DNA from: RGIG7213 sp045540335
Lineage (GTDB): Bacteria > Bacillota > Clostridia > Oscillospirales > CAG-272
Length of the DNA stretch: 60,276 bases
Reading direction: 5' to 3'
Assembly (NCBI GenBank): GCA_045540335.1
Contig: JAZQHC010000028.1
Span: 1 to 60,276, forward strand
The translations under genes were made by a program, and so were the position numbers. Below the pieces are notes generated by a model that saw only the letters and a list, made by a program, of their open reading frames with translations, ran no database searches and was not told where the DNA came from. This document shows, piece after piece, positions 1 through 9,600 of this stretch (position 1 is the stretch's first letter; every line of letters begins with the position of its first letter).

Positions 1-111
1 CAGTAATACTGCCAACACAACCGAATCTTGCATTAGCCTTGATTTGGATAACCGCTTAAGCTCTGCTTTACAGTTTTCTCGCGTTAATATGTTTTTTGAC
101 TCTGTTTTCAT
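1..111 (-). CDS. Unknown protein, N-terminal fragment
   Basis: This is the first 37 codons of a minus-strand gene that runs off the left edge. It starts at an ATG (109-111) with an AAAGGCGG-like ribosome binding site just upstream, and a consensus promoter sits 25 bases further up. The visible residues are basic and polar (MKTESKNILTRENC...) and then turn hydrophobic (VVLAVLL), so a membrane segment may begin at the edge. Too little is present to assign a family. The promoter and ribosome binding site make it a likely real gene. Confidence 0.6.
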   Translation of the reverse strand, partial: MKTESKNILTRENCKAELKRLSKSRLMQDSVVLAVLL

Positions 112-135
112 TTTTCCACCGCCTTTCTTTGTCTT

Positions 136-164
136 ATTATAGCATAAATTCGCTTGTATGTCAA
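136..164 (-). promoter_or_regulatory. Sigma-A promoter, TTGACA-17-TATAAT
   Basis: On the minus strand the -35 box TTGACA (159-164) and -10 box TATAAT (136-141) are both perfect and are 17 bases apart. It points at the truncated gene at the left edge, giving a leader of about 20 bases. Confidence 0.8.
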
Positions 165-336
165 ATGATGCATCGCCTTGCGGCGATATGATGTTTTTCG
201 CTTCGCTCAAAATGATGTTGCTCCCGTTGGTCGCAATGGTGCGATGTTTGCCCAATGTGCCGCAAGGCACACATCATTCGCGGAGCGATCATCATTAGGA
301 AAACCCGCCATCATTTGCCGCAGGCAAATGTCATTC
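165..336. repeat. Cluster of small GC-rich hairpin repeats (REP-like)
   Basis: A run of short inverted repeats is joined by ATGATG/CATCAT words, for example ATCGCC-TTGC-GGCGAT, GTGCCGCAAGGCAC and ATTTGCC-GCA-GGCAAAT. Base composition differs from the AT-rich flanks. An open frame crosses it (178-459) but also runs into the tRNA and terminator, so it is not a gene. It resembles the degenerate hairpin repeats common between genes of gut Clostridia; function is unknown. Confidence 0.6.
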
Positions 337-337
337 A

Positions 338-376
338 AAAAACGCACCTTTGTCGGTAGACAAAAGTGCGTTTTTT
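338..376 (-). terminator. Rho-independent terminator after tRNA-Ser(GCT)
   Basis: AAAAAACGCAC and GTGCGTTTTTT flank a second short helix (TTTGTC/GACAAA with one mismatch) and a six-base loop. It lies three bases beyond the encoded CCA end of the minus-strand tRNA-Ser and ends in a T run in that direction. Confidence 0.8.
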
Positions 377-378
377 GT

Positions 379-469
379 TGGCGGAGAAGGAGAGATTTGA
401 ACTCTCGCGACGGTTTCCCGCCCTACACCCTTAGCAGGGGCGCTTCTTCACCAGCTTGAGTACTTCTCC
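379..469 (-). tRNA. tRNA-Ser, anticodon GCT
   Basis: The minus strand folds as a class II tRNA: acceptor GGAGAAG (463-469) pairs with CTTCTCC, there is a long variable arm, a GTTCAAATC T-loop, and the anticodon loop CTGCTAA. The CCA end is encoded at 379-381. It reads AGC/AGU serine codons. It is probably co-transcribed with the second tRNA-Ser upstream (505-595), from the promoter at 614-642. Confidence 0.95.
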
Positions 470-504
470 GTATGGTGAGGATCTTTATTTAATTTTGTAG
501 AAGT

Positions 505-595
505 TGGCGGAGGGAGTGAGATTCGAACTCACGGCTCGAGTGAACGAGTCACTGGTTTTCAAGACCAGCTCCTTAAACCGCTCGGACATCCCTCC
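505..595 (-). tRNA. tRNA-Ser, anticodon TGA
   Basis: The minus strand gives acceptor GGAGGGA paired with TCCCTCC, D-arm TCCGAGCGGTTTAAGGA, anticodon loop CTTGAAA (anticodon TGA), a long variable arm and GTTCGAATC. The CCA end is encoded (505-507). It is first in a two-gene serine tRNA unit with the GCT isoacceptor, 35 bases apart. Confidence 0.96.
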
Positions 596-613
596 ACTAC
601 AGTCAACATTATG

Positions 614-642
614 AATATACCACAAACTTTCGATTTTGTCAA
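614..642 (-). promoter_or_regulatory. Promoter of the tRNA-Ser pair
   Basis: On the minus strand TTGACA (637-642), 17 bases, then TATATT (614-619), ending 18 bases before the first tRNA-Ser. The rest of 643-832 is AT-rich and nothing else certain was seen there, including no clear promoter for rimO. Confidence 0.8.
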
Positions 643-832
643 TAGAAAAGGCAAAATCTTTTTTTAAAAAAACGCAAAACGTGATATTTTTCTTTCATTT
701 AATGGATTTTATTTTTTGTTATTGTTACACGCGCAATAGTTTTGTTTTCCTTTTTCTTTCAAATTTCAGGTATATTTTTTAATATATTAGGGGTTATTAT
801 ATATTGATTATTATTTGATTAAGGATACTAAT

Positions 833-2176
833 ATGATAAAAATTGGTTTTGTTTCACTTGGGTGCAGTAAAAACCAAGTGGATATGGAAGTAATGCTTGA
901 TATTTTAGATAAAGCAGGATACGAAATCACTGCAGAAGAAATAGAAGCAGACGTTATAATCATTAACACATGTGCCTTTATCGAAAGTGCAAAAAAGGAA
1001 GCTATCGACAATATACTTGATATTGCATGGCTTAAAGAACATCGCAAATTAAAAAAGATAATAGTAACGGGTTGCCTTGCCGAAAGATACAGAGAGCAAA
1101 TTTTACAACAGCTGCCCGAAGTTGATGCAGTTGTAGGTGTAGGAAGCATACACGATATAGCGAATATTGTAAAACGTTCATTGGAGGGTGAAAAAGCCGT
1201 TTCTTTCGGTGATAAAAACACTTGCCGGTTAGGCGGCGGAAGAATGGTTACAACCCCCACACATTCGGCGTACATAAAAATTGCAGAGGGTTGTGATAAT
1301 CGTTGTACGTATTGTGCCATTCCGTTAATACGCGGAAAATTCCGTTCACGCCCGATAGACGATATAGTGCAAGAGGCAAAACTGTTCGATGCAGACGGCA
1401 CTAAAGAGCTTTCTCTTATCGCACAGGATACCACCCGGTACGGTGTGGATCTTTACGGTGAATATTCACTTGTAAAACTGATACGTGCGATATGCGAAAA
1501 CACATCTATTCCGCACATAAGATTACTTTACTGCTATCCTGACAAAATAACAGACGAATTAGTGCAGGAAATAAAAAACAACGATAGGGTTTTGAAGTAC
1601 ATCGATCTTCCGATACAGCATATCAACGACAGGGTTCTTAATTCCATGAACAGGCACGGTGGTTCTGCCGTTATAAAAGATGCCATAAAACGTTTAAGGG
1701 ACAATATTCCCGATATCGTTATACGTACCACCGTTATCGTAGGATTTCCGCAAGAAACAGAAGAAGAATTTGAAGAGCTTTTGAATTTTGTAAAAGAAAC
1801 GAAATTTGAAAGATTGGGTGCTTTCACATACTCTCGCGAGGAAGATACCCCTGCACACGACTTTGACGGTCAGATAGATGAAGACATAAAAGATGACAGG
1901 CTTGACCGTGTTATGACATTGCAGGCAACCATTGCAGAGCAATACAGCGCCGCACAGGTTGGAAAAGTAATAGACGTTTTGGTTGACGAATATGATGCAG
2001 CAGCCGGTGCTTTCGTAGGCAGAAGCTTTGCAGATGCCCCTGATATTGATTGCTGCGTGTTTTTCGACATTGACGGTGACAAGACAAGATACACTGCCGG
2101 CGACTACGCCAAAGTAAAAATAACCGATTTTGAAGGATACGACCTGATCGGTGAATCTATCAGTGAGGTGAAGTAA
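833..2176 (+). CDS. rimO: Ribosomal protein S12 methylthiotransferase RimO
   Basis: This radical-SAM enzyme adds a methylthio group to a conserved aspartate of ribosomal protein S12, using two iron-sulfur clusters. The 447-residue product has the N-terminal MTTase domain with its three cluster cysteines (GCSKNQ, CAFIESA, GCLAERY), the radical-SAM motif CDNRCTYC, and a C-terminal TRAM region (about 375-447). Length is normal for RimO. The sequence is read from ATG 833, which has AAGGA eight bases upstream; a TTG in frame at 815 lacks a ribosome binding site. RimO is preferred over MiaB because of the GCSKNQVD opening and the length. It is followed three bases later by pgsA, so the two are co-transcribed. 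Confidence 0.95.
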   Translation: MIKIGFVSLGCSKNQVDMEVMLDILDKAGYEITAEEIEADVIIINTCAFIESAKKEAIDNILDIAWLKEHRKLKKIIVTGCLAERYREQILQQLPEVDAVVGVGSIHDIANIVKRSLEGEKAVSFGDKNTCRLGGGRMVTTPTHSAYIKIAEGCDNRCTYCAIPLIRGKFRSRPIDDIVQEAKLFDADGTKELSLIAQDTTRYGVDLYGEYSLVKLIRAICENTSIPHIRLLYCYPDKITDELVQEIKNNDRVLKYIDLPIQHINDRVLNSMNRHGGSAVIKDAIKRLRDNIPDIVIRTTVIVGFPQETEEEFEELLNFVKETKFERLGAFTYSREEDTPAHDFDGQIDEDIKDDRLDRVMTLQATIAEQYSAAQVGKVIDVLVDEYDAAAGAFVGRSFADAPDIDCCVFFDIDGDKTRYTAGDYAKVKITDFEGYDLIGESISEVK

Positions 2177-2179
2177 AAA

Positions 2180-2767
2180 ATGAATCTTCCGAATAAGCTT
2201 ACCATATTAAGAGTGGTAATGATACCTTTCGTAATGGTGTTTATCCTTCTGCCCGTTGAGGGAAGCTGGAATTTATTTACAGGTGCAGTTTTGTTTCTTA
2301 TAGCTACACTTACAGATTTTGCAGACGGTTACATAGCGAGAAAAAACAACATCGTAACGAATTTCGGTAAGTTTTTAGACCCCTTGGCAGATAAATTCCT
2401 TGTTTTCGGCACGATGCTGGCAATGATTGCAAGTGATATTGAAAAATTCTGTGATATGAAATTCTGGCTGGCACTTGCACTTGCTGTTATGATATTCAGA
2501 GAATTGGCTATCACATCTATCAGGCTTGTGGCAAAAAGCTCAGACGGAACAGTTATTGCAGCCGCGTGGCTTGGAAAAATCAAAACCGTTTCTCAAAGCA
2601 TATGCATTATATATATGCTTGTTGCCGATTCTGTAATTCCGGATGGATTTTTGAAAACAAACCACGTATTGGATTACGTTCTTTTAGCTGTAACCATTGT
2701 GTTTACAGTAATTTCGGGAATACAGTATATGTCAAGATATTCCAAATACATAAACATAACAGAATAA
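2180..2767 (+). CDS. pgsA: CDP-diacylglycerol-glycerol-3-phosphate 3-phosphatidyltransferase
   Basis: This membrane enzyme makes phosphatidylglycerol phosphate, the first committed step to phosphatidylglycerol and cardiolipin. The 195-residue protein opens MNLPNKLTILRVVMIP, typical of the family. It carries the CDP-alcohol phosphatidyltransferase signature D-x2-D-G-x2-A-R-x8-G-x3-D-x3-D as DFADGYIAR...GKFLDPLAD (about residues 49-74), with hydrophobic segments before and after. The ribosome binding site lies inside the end of rimO (GAGGTGAAG). The rimO-pgsA order is common in Firmicutes. Other CDP-alcohol transferases share the motif, but length and opening fit PgsA. Confidence 0.93.
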   Translation: MNLPNKLTILRVVMIPFVMVFILLPVEGSWNLFTGAVLFLIATLTDFADGYIARKNNIVTNFGKFLDPLADKFLVFGTMLAMIASDIEKFCDMKFWLALALAVMIFRELAITSIRLVAKSSDGTVIAAAWLGKIKTVSQSICIIYMLVADSVIPDGFLKTNHVLDYVLLAVTIVFTVISGIQYMSRYSKYINITE

Positions 2768-2830
2768 CGCCATTTCTTCACGTATTAAGATACAAAAACA
2801 TTTAAAAATAATTATAAGAGGTACTGCCAT

Positions 2831-4204
2831 ATGAAAATGTGGGAAGGTAGATTTAAAAAAGAGCTTGCATCCGAGGTTAACGATTTTAACTCGTCGTTGC
2901 CATTTGATTGCAGAATGTATAAAGAAGATATAACCGGAAGTATAGCCCACGCCGGAATGCTTGCGAAATGCGGCATAATAACCGTAGGCGACGGACTTAA
3001 AATAATCGAAGGTCTTAAAGGCATTCTTGACGATTTTGAAAGCGGAAAGCTTAACTTTGATTCCGATGCGGAAGACATTCATATGTATGTTGAACAAATA
3101 CTTACTGCACGCATAGGTGATGTTGGCAAAAAGCTTCATACTGCACGTTCCAGAAACGACCAGGTTGCATTAGATATAAGATTATATTTAAGAACCGCCG
3201 CAGAGGACATCAGAAAGCTTCTTATCGAGCTGATCGATACTATTTGCACTAAAGCAAGCAATAACATAAATACAGTTATGCCTGCATACACGCATTTACA
3301 AAGGGCGCAGCCAGTTACGTTTGCACACCACCTTATGGCATATGGGCAAATGTTCCGCCGAGATTGCGAAAGATTAACAGATGCGTATAAAAGGATAAAC
3401 ATTATGCCTTTGGGTGCTTGTGCCGTTGCAGGTACAACGTACAACACCGACAGACAGGCGGTTGCAGATGCACTTGGATTTTATTCTGTTACGGAAAACA
3501 GTATGGACAGTGTTTCAGACAGAGATTTTGTAATTGAATTATGCTTTGCACTTTCACTTATAATGATGCACCTTTCAAGATTTTCAGAAGAAATGATCTT
3601 ATGGTGCAGCGCCGAATTTTCTTTTATAGAGCTTGACGATGCATATTCCACCGGTTCTTCCATCATGCCGCAAAAGAAAAATCCCGATATTGCCGAGCTT
3701 ACAAGAGGCAAATGTGCAAGGGTTTACGGCGACCTTAACACATTGCTTGTTATGATGAAGGGCTTGCCGCTTGCATATAACAAGGATATGCAAGAAGACA
3801 AAGAGGCAATATTTGACGCAATCGACAACACCTCGATGTGTATTTCAATATTTACAAAAATGCTCGAAACCTCTACAGTAAAGCCCGAAGTAATGCACAA
3901 AGCCGCAGAAGGCGGTTACATAAACGCTACAGACTGCGCAGACTATCTGGCAAAGCGCGGTATCCCATTCCGTGATGCTTACAAAATCACCGGCGGGCTT
4001 GTAGCATATTGCATTGAAAATAATAAAACGCTTAATTCCCTTTCACTTAAGGAATACAAAATGTACAGCGAAGTATTTGACAACGACGTATATCAAGCAT
4101 TAGACCTTGCAACCTGTGTTGGCGACAGACGTTCTGTTGGCGGTCCTGCACCATCTTGCGTTCAAGCGCAGATAGAATCCCTTAAAGCTTTTATAAATGG
4201 CTGA
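2831..4204 (+). CDS. argH: Argininosuccinate lyase
   Basis: ArgH splits argininosuccinate into arginine and fumarate, the last step of arginine synthesis. The 457-residue product has the family opening MKMWEGRFKKE, the HTARSRNDQVALD and YTHLQRAQPVTF blocks and the lyase signature GSSIMPQKKNPD containing the catalytic serine loop. Length is typical. The start has AGAGG nine bases upstream. No argG is adjacent, so the arginine genes are dispersed. A strong terminator follows. Confidence 0.96.
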   Translation: MKMWEGRFKKELASEVNDFNSSLPFDCRMYKEDITGSIAHAGMLAKCGIITVGDGLKIIEGLKGILDDFESGKLNFDSDAEDIHMYVEQILTARIGDVGKKLHTARSRNDQVALDIRLYLRTAAEDIRKLLIELIDTICTKASNNINTVMPAYTHLQRAQPVTFAHHLMAYGQMFRRDCERLTDAYKRINIMPLGACAVAGTTYNTDRQAVADALGFYSVTENSMDSVSDRDFVIELCFALSLIMMHLSRFSEEMILWCSAEFSFIELDDAYSTGSSIMPQKKNPDIAELTRGKCARVYGDLNTLLVMMKGLPLAYNKDMQEDKEAIFDAIDNTSMCISIFTKMLETSTVKPEVMHKAAEGGYINATDCADYLAKRGIPFRDAYKITGGLVAYCIENNKTLNSLSLKEYKMYSEVFDNDVYQALDLATCVGDRRSVGGPAPSCVQAQIESLKAFING

Positions 4205-4259
4205 TAATAAATATATTTTTATCTTCCACAAAGACTTGTTTGATTGATTAAAAAGAGTT

Positions 4260-4299
4260 AAAACCCCTTGATGCAGTATAAAGCGCATCAAGGGGTTTT
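4260..4299. terminator. Bidirectional terminator between argH and the SPFH gene
   Basis: A 15-base perfect inverted repeat, AAAACCCCTTGATGC with its complement GCATCAAGGGGTTTT, around a 10-base loop. T and A runs flank both sides, so it can end transcripts of argH (+) and of the convergent SPFH-NfeD unit (-). Confidence 0.85.
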
Positions 4300-4316
4300 A
4301 TTAGTATTCAAAAAAG

Positions 4317-5267
4317 TTATTCTGCTTTTTTTGCTTCTTCTTGTTTATCTGTAACTATTTCTTTTAAGCCTGCTGCAAGACCTGCAATAGATTGAAGCTC
4401 GCTGGGAATAATAAGCTTCGTTGCCTGACCGTCTGCCGCTTTTTCGAACGCTTCAAGCTTTTTGATAGTAAGGTATCCTTCGGTAGGGGATGCTTCGTTG
4501 ATCATCTTAATTCCGTCTGCCATAGCTTTTTGCACTGCAAGAATTGCGGCTGCTTCACCTTCAGACTCTCTGATCTTTTGTTCCTTTGCAGCTTCTGCTT
4601 TAAGGATCTGTGCCTCTTTTTCACCTTGTGCAGCGAGTATCTGGCTTTCTTTAAGACCTTCTGCAACAAGTATTCGGCTTGCCTTTTCACCTTCCGCACG
4701 AAGGATCGCTTCACGTCTTTGACGTTCTGCCTTCATTTGTTTTTCCATCGCATCCTGAATTTCGGAAGGCGGAATAATATTTTTAAGCTCAACACGGTTT
4801 ACCTTAATGCCCCAAGGATCGGTTGCTTCATCAAGAATAACCCTTATCTGGCTGTTTATCGTATCTCTGGAAGTAAGTGTATTATCAAGCTCCATATCGC
4901 CTATGATATTACGCAATGTGGTTGCCGTAAGGTTTTCAATAGCAGCCAAAGGATTTTCAACACCATAGGCAAACAATTTAGGGTCTGTTATCTGGAAGAA
5001 AACAACAGTATCTATCTGCATGGTAACGTTGTCCTTAGTAATAACGGGCTGAGGCGGGAAATCGACTACCTGTTCTTTCAACGACACCATTCTTTGTATT
5101 TTATCAATAAACGGTATCTTCACGTGCAAGCCTGTATCCCACGTTGCATAATACGTTCCAAGCCTTTCAATTACGAATGCCTTTGCCTGTGGTACGATCT
5201 TGATATTGGAAATAATAACAATAACAAAAAATAAAATTAATGCAATAATAACATAAAACGGTCCCAT
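4317..5267 (-). CDS. SPFH/band 7 (stomatin-like) membrane protein
   Basis: This 316-residue protein has one N-terminal membrane helix (about 3-20), then an SPFH/band 7 domain (about 21-190, opening NIKIVPQAKAFVIERLGTY). A long Ala/Glu-rich coiled coil follows (about 190-260, EAQILKAEAAKEQKI-type repeats), then a short C-terminal region. This is the QmcA/slipin arrangement, which forms membrane scaffolds or microdomains; the client here is unknown. The start lies five bases after the NfeD stop, so the two are one unit. SPFH plus NfeD pairing is a known and conserved association, which supports the call. HflC/HflK are less likely because there is no protease neighbour. Confidence 0.9.
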   Translation of the reverse strand: MGPFYVIIALILFFVIVIISNIKIVPQAKAFVIERLGTYYATWDTGLHVKIPFIDKIQRMVSLKEQVVDFPPQPVITKDNVTMQIDTVVFFQITDPKLFAYGVENPLAAIENLTATTLRNIIGDMELDNTLTSRDTINSQIRVILDEATDPWGIKVNRVELKNIIPPSEIQDAMEKQMKAERQRREAILRAEGEKASRILVAEGLKESQILAAQGEKEAQILKAEAAKEQKIRESEGEAAAILAVQKAMADGIKMINEASPTEGYLTIKKLEAFEKAADGQATKLIIPSELQSIAGLAAGLKEIVTDKQEEAKKAE

Positions 5268-5272
5268 AATAA

Positions 5273-5716
5273 TTAAATTCCTTTCTTTGTACTTTTTACG
5301 ATTACTTTTACGCCTTCGATCCTTACAACCGAAACAAGCGTTCCTTCAGGTATCTCTTCGTCTTTTTCGGCGCGTGCAGTCCAAATTGCACCCTTAATAT
5401 TTACCTGCCCTTTTCCAAGCAGATTATTTATTCCTTCCGTAACAACGGCTTGTTGACCTATACATCTGTCTGCATTGGTAGGCACTACGTTGTATTTCAG
5501 GATACGTTTGGATATTTTACGTGTAAGTGCGAGTAACACGACGGAAACCACTACGAACACAAGCACTTGCAACCATATCCAATCGGGTAATGCAAAAGAC
5601 ACGCCTATCGCCGCTGCCGAGCCTATTGCCAACCATATCGTAGTCATCTGCGGGGTTATTATTTCAACTACCGAAAATAACATCAATAGGATCGCCCAAA
5701 AAATCCACATTTCCAT
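5273..5716 (-). CDS. NfeD-like membrane protein
   Basis: A 147-residue protein with hydrophobic helices at about 3-25, 30-45 and 47-66, then a soluble C-terminal OB-fold region (about 85-147, with GKGQVNIKGAIWTAR). This matches short NfeD/YbbK proteins, which act with SPFH proteins in membrane organisation. It lacks the ClpP-like protease part of long NfeD. The start ATG has a very strong GGAGGA site seven bases upstream. It is the first gene of a two-gene unit from the promoter at 5740-5768. Confidence 0.88.
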   Translation of the reverse strand: MEMWIFWAILLMLFSVVEIITPQMTTIWLAIGSAAAIGVSFALPDWIWLQVLVFVVVSVVLLALTRKISKRILKYNVVPTNADRCIGQQAVVTEGINNLLGKGQVNIKGAIWTARAEKDEEIPEGTLVSVVRIEGVKVIVKSTKKGI

Positions 5717-5739
5717 ATGTATTCCTCCTTTACACGCAG

Positions 5740-5768
5740 ATTATACCATTTTTGAAGATAGATTTCAA
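5740..5768 (-). promoter_or_regulatory. Promoter of the NfeD-SPFH unit
   Basis: Minus strand TTGAAA (5763-5768), 17 bases, TATAAT (5740-5745). The start codon of the NfeD gene follows about 25 bases after the -10 box. Confidence 0.75.
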
Positions 5769-5804
5769 TATTTTGCTTTCAACCTTAATAATTTTTAATA
5801 AACC

Positions 5805-6593
5805 TTAATTTTTAAATATACTTCCGCAGGCAGTTATTTTTTCTTTTTCGGGAAGCTGTGCATATACTACACCGCACGAAGCAGAGGATGAATGTATGAT
5901 CCTTCCATCACCGATATACATCATTATATGGCCCGGAGAATACACAAGGTCGCCCTTTTTTAATTCGTTGTAAGAGATCTCTTTAACAGGATACCCTTCT
6001 ATCAATTTAGCATCACGGTAGATAATTATTCCGCAACGCATATACGCCATAGAACACAGACCCGAGCAATCTATTCCCTGTGGTGTTTTACCGCCCCAAC
6101 GGTATTGGCTTCCCAGGTATTTTTCTGCGGTTTGTACAAGTTTGTCGCGCAATGCGTCGTTTAAGGTATATGAGGTGGTGTAATTTTCTAACTGTGATGT
6201 TCTTGTATATCCCTCTTCGCCGGTGCAAAGATACACCCTGCACCAATTATTTTCCAATTCTTCAAGCAAGACTACTCTGCTGCCTGCCGGAAGTGTTATT
6301 ATATGATTACCTTGATATCGTGCTTCGCTTAAAATATCACAACTGTTTTTGGAAATAACACGGTAATTCTCGCACATACCGAGAAACCTTTTAACCCTTT
6401 TGGGGCAAAAAAGCAGATGCTTTTTTTCAATATATCCTTTGTAGCCGTAATGTGTAGTAACTGCAAAGAATCCGTTTTCAGACTCTTCCGCTTCCACTTG
6501 CATTCCAAAAAGCACTTCGTCCTCTAAAGAAATTCCGTGTTCGGGGCTACGGTACATTGGTGCTATTGCAGATTTAATAATTGCCGTTTTCAT
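5805..6593 (-). CDS. SH3-domain NlpC/P60 cell-wall endopeptidase
   Basis: A 262-residue peptidase of the NlpC/P60 family, which cuts gamma-D-Glu to diamino-acid bonds in peptidoglycan stem peptides. Two bacterial SH3-like segments come first (about 1-65 and 70-135), then the catalytic domain (about 140-262). The Cys sits in GIDCSGLC, the His in SPGHIMMYIG, and the third residue in IIHSSS. No signal peptide is visible, so it may act on imported wall peptides, like YkfC-type enzymes, rather than outside the cell. It starts 17 bases after the dockerin protein gene, with AGAGGTA upstream, and probably shares its transcript. Confidence 0.87.
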   Translation of the reverse strand: MKTAIIKSAIAPMYRSPEHGISLEDEVLFGMQVEAEESENGFFAVTTHYGYKGYIEKKHLLFCPKRVKRFLGMCENYRVISKNSCDILSEARYQGNHIITLPAGSRVVLLEELENNWCRVYLCTGEEGYTRTSQLENYTTSYTLNDALRDKLVQTAEKYLGSQYRWGGKTPQGIDCSGLCSMAYMRCGIIIYRDAKLIEGYPVKEISYNELKKGDLVYSPGHIMMYIGDGRIIHSSSASCGVVYAQLPEKEKITACGSIFKN

Positions 6594-6610
6594 TATATAA
6601 CGATACCTCT

Positions 6611-9600
6611 TTACATGATTTTATATATCGCTTGTATATCTTCCATTGATATCTGACCGTTTTGATCATAATCAGCTGCAAGCTTGTTTATTTCTGTTGC
6701 GTTATCTGAAATATACTTTTTAATTCTTATTGCATCTTTGGCATCAACAGCCCCATCATTGTTAGCATCGCCCGGTACGTAATCGATAACGCGTATATAA
6801 GAAGCTTTTCCCATGGCTATTACATTTTCTCCGTTGCCGTTTTTCAAGACGATATTATCAGCAATAACAGAATAATCACCTTCTGAAACGTCCGCAACCT
6901 TAAACGTCAAATACGCAACGGTATATGCGGCAGTTTCCGCACCGCGGAAGGATGCATCTGCATTTTCGTTTTCATATGTAACAAACGCGGGAGAAGATGC
7001 ACCTACCAGCTCAAACACACCGTTTGCTTCAATATCGAACGCGATATCCGTTATACCTGTATTTCCTTCTACATTTACACATACAGTTACCGTTGCACCG
7101 CGCACCGCTTGAATTGTATGAAAAGAAACGTAAGCAATATGCTTTTGGGAAAGAATATTTGCAACAAGCTTTTCACTTTCGCCGTTTTGCTGCCAAGCAA
7201 GAACGGGATAAGAGTTGTTTATTTTCGAAGTATCTTCTGCAAAATTCGCAGAAGAACCGGAATTTAATTTTGTTTTATCAAGTGCGTTAGTTCCCGTATA
7301 AAGGAAAAACGTATTCGTTTGCGAAGAATTTGCAATTTCAGAAGAAAGATTTTTACTGCTGTAACGGCTTGAACAGTAATCAAGCGAAATACAGATTTTT
7401 GCCGAAGAAGCGCCACCTGCTATCTCTCCAACAGAATACCCCTTAAAATCGCCCGTGGCGGTCGCTACGTATGAATTCATAGGCCAGTCACCGGTAAAAT
7501 AACAACGGTATATTTTTATGTGCGAGGTGGTGCTTTGTGCATCATCTGTAATTGCTTTACCCAAAATACCGCCGCTTATAAGCTTTTCTTTAAAGCTTGA
7601 TCCCGCGATAAAAGCATTTACATAGCAATCCTCAATAACACTTTGCTGAGAATATACTGCAGCACTTCCTATCAAGCCGCCGACTTCCTTATTGCCGAAA
7701 ACAGGCAATCGAGAAAAGCACTTTTTAACCGAAACACCGTTTATCATATTTCCTATTAAAGCACCCGTCATTCCCTTACCGTTTACAGAACCGCTTTCAA
7801 GGCCGATATTTTCGACTGTAACCGCACCGCTTACACAACCGAAAAATCCGGTTTTTTCGGTATCTGAGTTTATATAAAGGTTCTTTATGCAATGCCCTAA
7901 GCCGTTAAAATTGCCTTTAAACGCATATTTTTCACTTCCGTCATATCCGCCTATTTCGGTAAACGGCGCATCGCAAAGATCTATATCGTTAAGCAAGTAA
8001 ACGTTGCAGCCCGAATACGAATTTTCACCCGTATTTACATTATATGCAAAGGAAAATAACTGTTCGGGCGTAGATATAAAGAAATCCTTTTCGTTATTCG
8101 GTAAAACGGCTTTTTTACCGCTTTCCCATTTAAGCACGGGATAATATCCGTTTAAATTATAAACGTCATCGGTGTACCCACCAAGAAAGTTAAGATTTTT
8201 TGCATTTTCGTTGTTCATACCGATATTGATATACCCAACGGGGGCTTTTTCGTTAACGCGCCTTTCATCCGATGCAGATATCCAAGATGTACCGTTTGCA
8301 CTGTACGGATACATGCAACCCGAAACATCAATGCTCATCGTAGCGGTAGGCTCGCTGCTAGATGGTGTAGCCATACGGCTGTATATCGAACCGATATATA
8401 TATGCTTAGATGTATCATACGCGCCCAAAGGCTTTTCACCTGCGTAATAGCAGCCATTAAAATTAACCCTTTGATTTTCGCCGTAGCTTGCAGAAACAAA
8501 GCCTACTATACCGCCTATTGTGATAGGAGCACCGGGTGTACCGGAGGTTCTCGTACACGAAATATCGCCTGTGTAATAGCAATTTCTTACGGTACAAACA
8601 TTCCACGTCGCACCAAGTATTCCTCCCATGCCGCCATAATTTCCGATAAGGTCGGCTTTACTGTAACAATTCTCTACAATACTTTCACTTGTTGCGACTC
8701 CGACAAGCGTTCCCACGGCCCAACCAGTTGAAAACACCTTACCGGACTCTATACCTATATTCCGTATTTGTGCAACGCTTATATATCCAAAAAATCCGGA
8801 TCGTTCGGTAGTTTCTGATATATTAAGGTTGTATATACGGTGGCCGCAGCCATCAAATACACCGCGAAAAGGGTTATTTAACCCATTTGTTCCGCCGATC
8901 TTCGTCCACACGAAATCTAACAAATTGATATCTTTTGTTAAATTAACAGTGCATCCGCTATACGTTGTTCCTGCGTTGACAGATAAGGCAAAATATGCCA
9001 ATGCCTCTGCACTGTTTATATAATACGTATTACCTGATTTTACAAATGTATCCGGTGCAGAAGCAGGTGTTTTGCCGTTCCATACGCTTGCATCGTTCGT
9101 TACAGTACCTTCGAAATATATGCCGATATGATCCGAAAGGTCGTATCCGCATTTTTCACCGTTTTGTTTTATACTGTCGAAATCGTCTATTATTTTATAA
9201 TCAGCATCAAATGACTCTGTCATATTTTTGTAAAGATCCATCGTGATAGAGCCTTTTACAAATATATGGTCTATGGCGTTCTGTAAAAAACGGGTTTTAT
9301 AATATCCGAAAGAACGCCACGTGCTTGCTATTTTTGTAACCTTCGCTTCGAAACGAGAATCTGAATACCCGTATCCCGTCATACAACCGTACGCCCTTGC
9401 ATTAAGGTAGATACTCATATTAAAATCACCCGTGATCACGGTAGGCAAGCCGTACGAAAGCTTTTCTATTTGTTCGCACAGAACTTCTGCCTGCTGTACG
9501 GAATATTCTTCGGTACAGGTGGTAAGGTGGGTGTTGGCATGAAAATATGCAACACCGCTTTCCTTATGGCGCAATATCGCCCACGTACACGTTCTGTTCA

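Noticed and set aside
165..336. CRISPR array
   Set aside because: Hairpin units are of unequal length and spacing with no constant repeat, and there are no cas genes in the window.
178..459. Open frame of 93 codons on the plus strand at the left end
   Set aside because: It runs through the hairpin repeats, the tRNA terminator and most of the minus-strand tRNA-Ser, and has no ribosome binding site.
815..832. Upstream TTG start for rimO
   Set aside because: No ribosome binding site; ATG 833 has AAGGA at eight bases and gives the family opening.
811..1434. 207-codon frame opposite rimO
   Set aside because: Antisense shadow; rimO motifs on the other strand are unambiguous.
4392..5234. 280-codon frame opposite the SPFH gene
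   Set aside because: Shadow of the strongly conserved minus-strand SPFH protein; Cys/Phe-rich composition without any family pattern.
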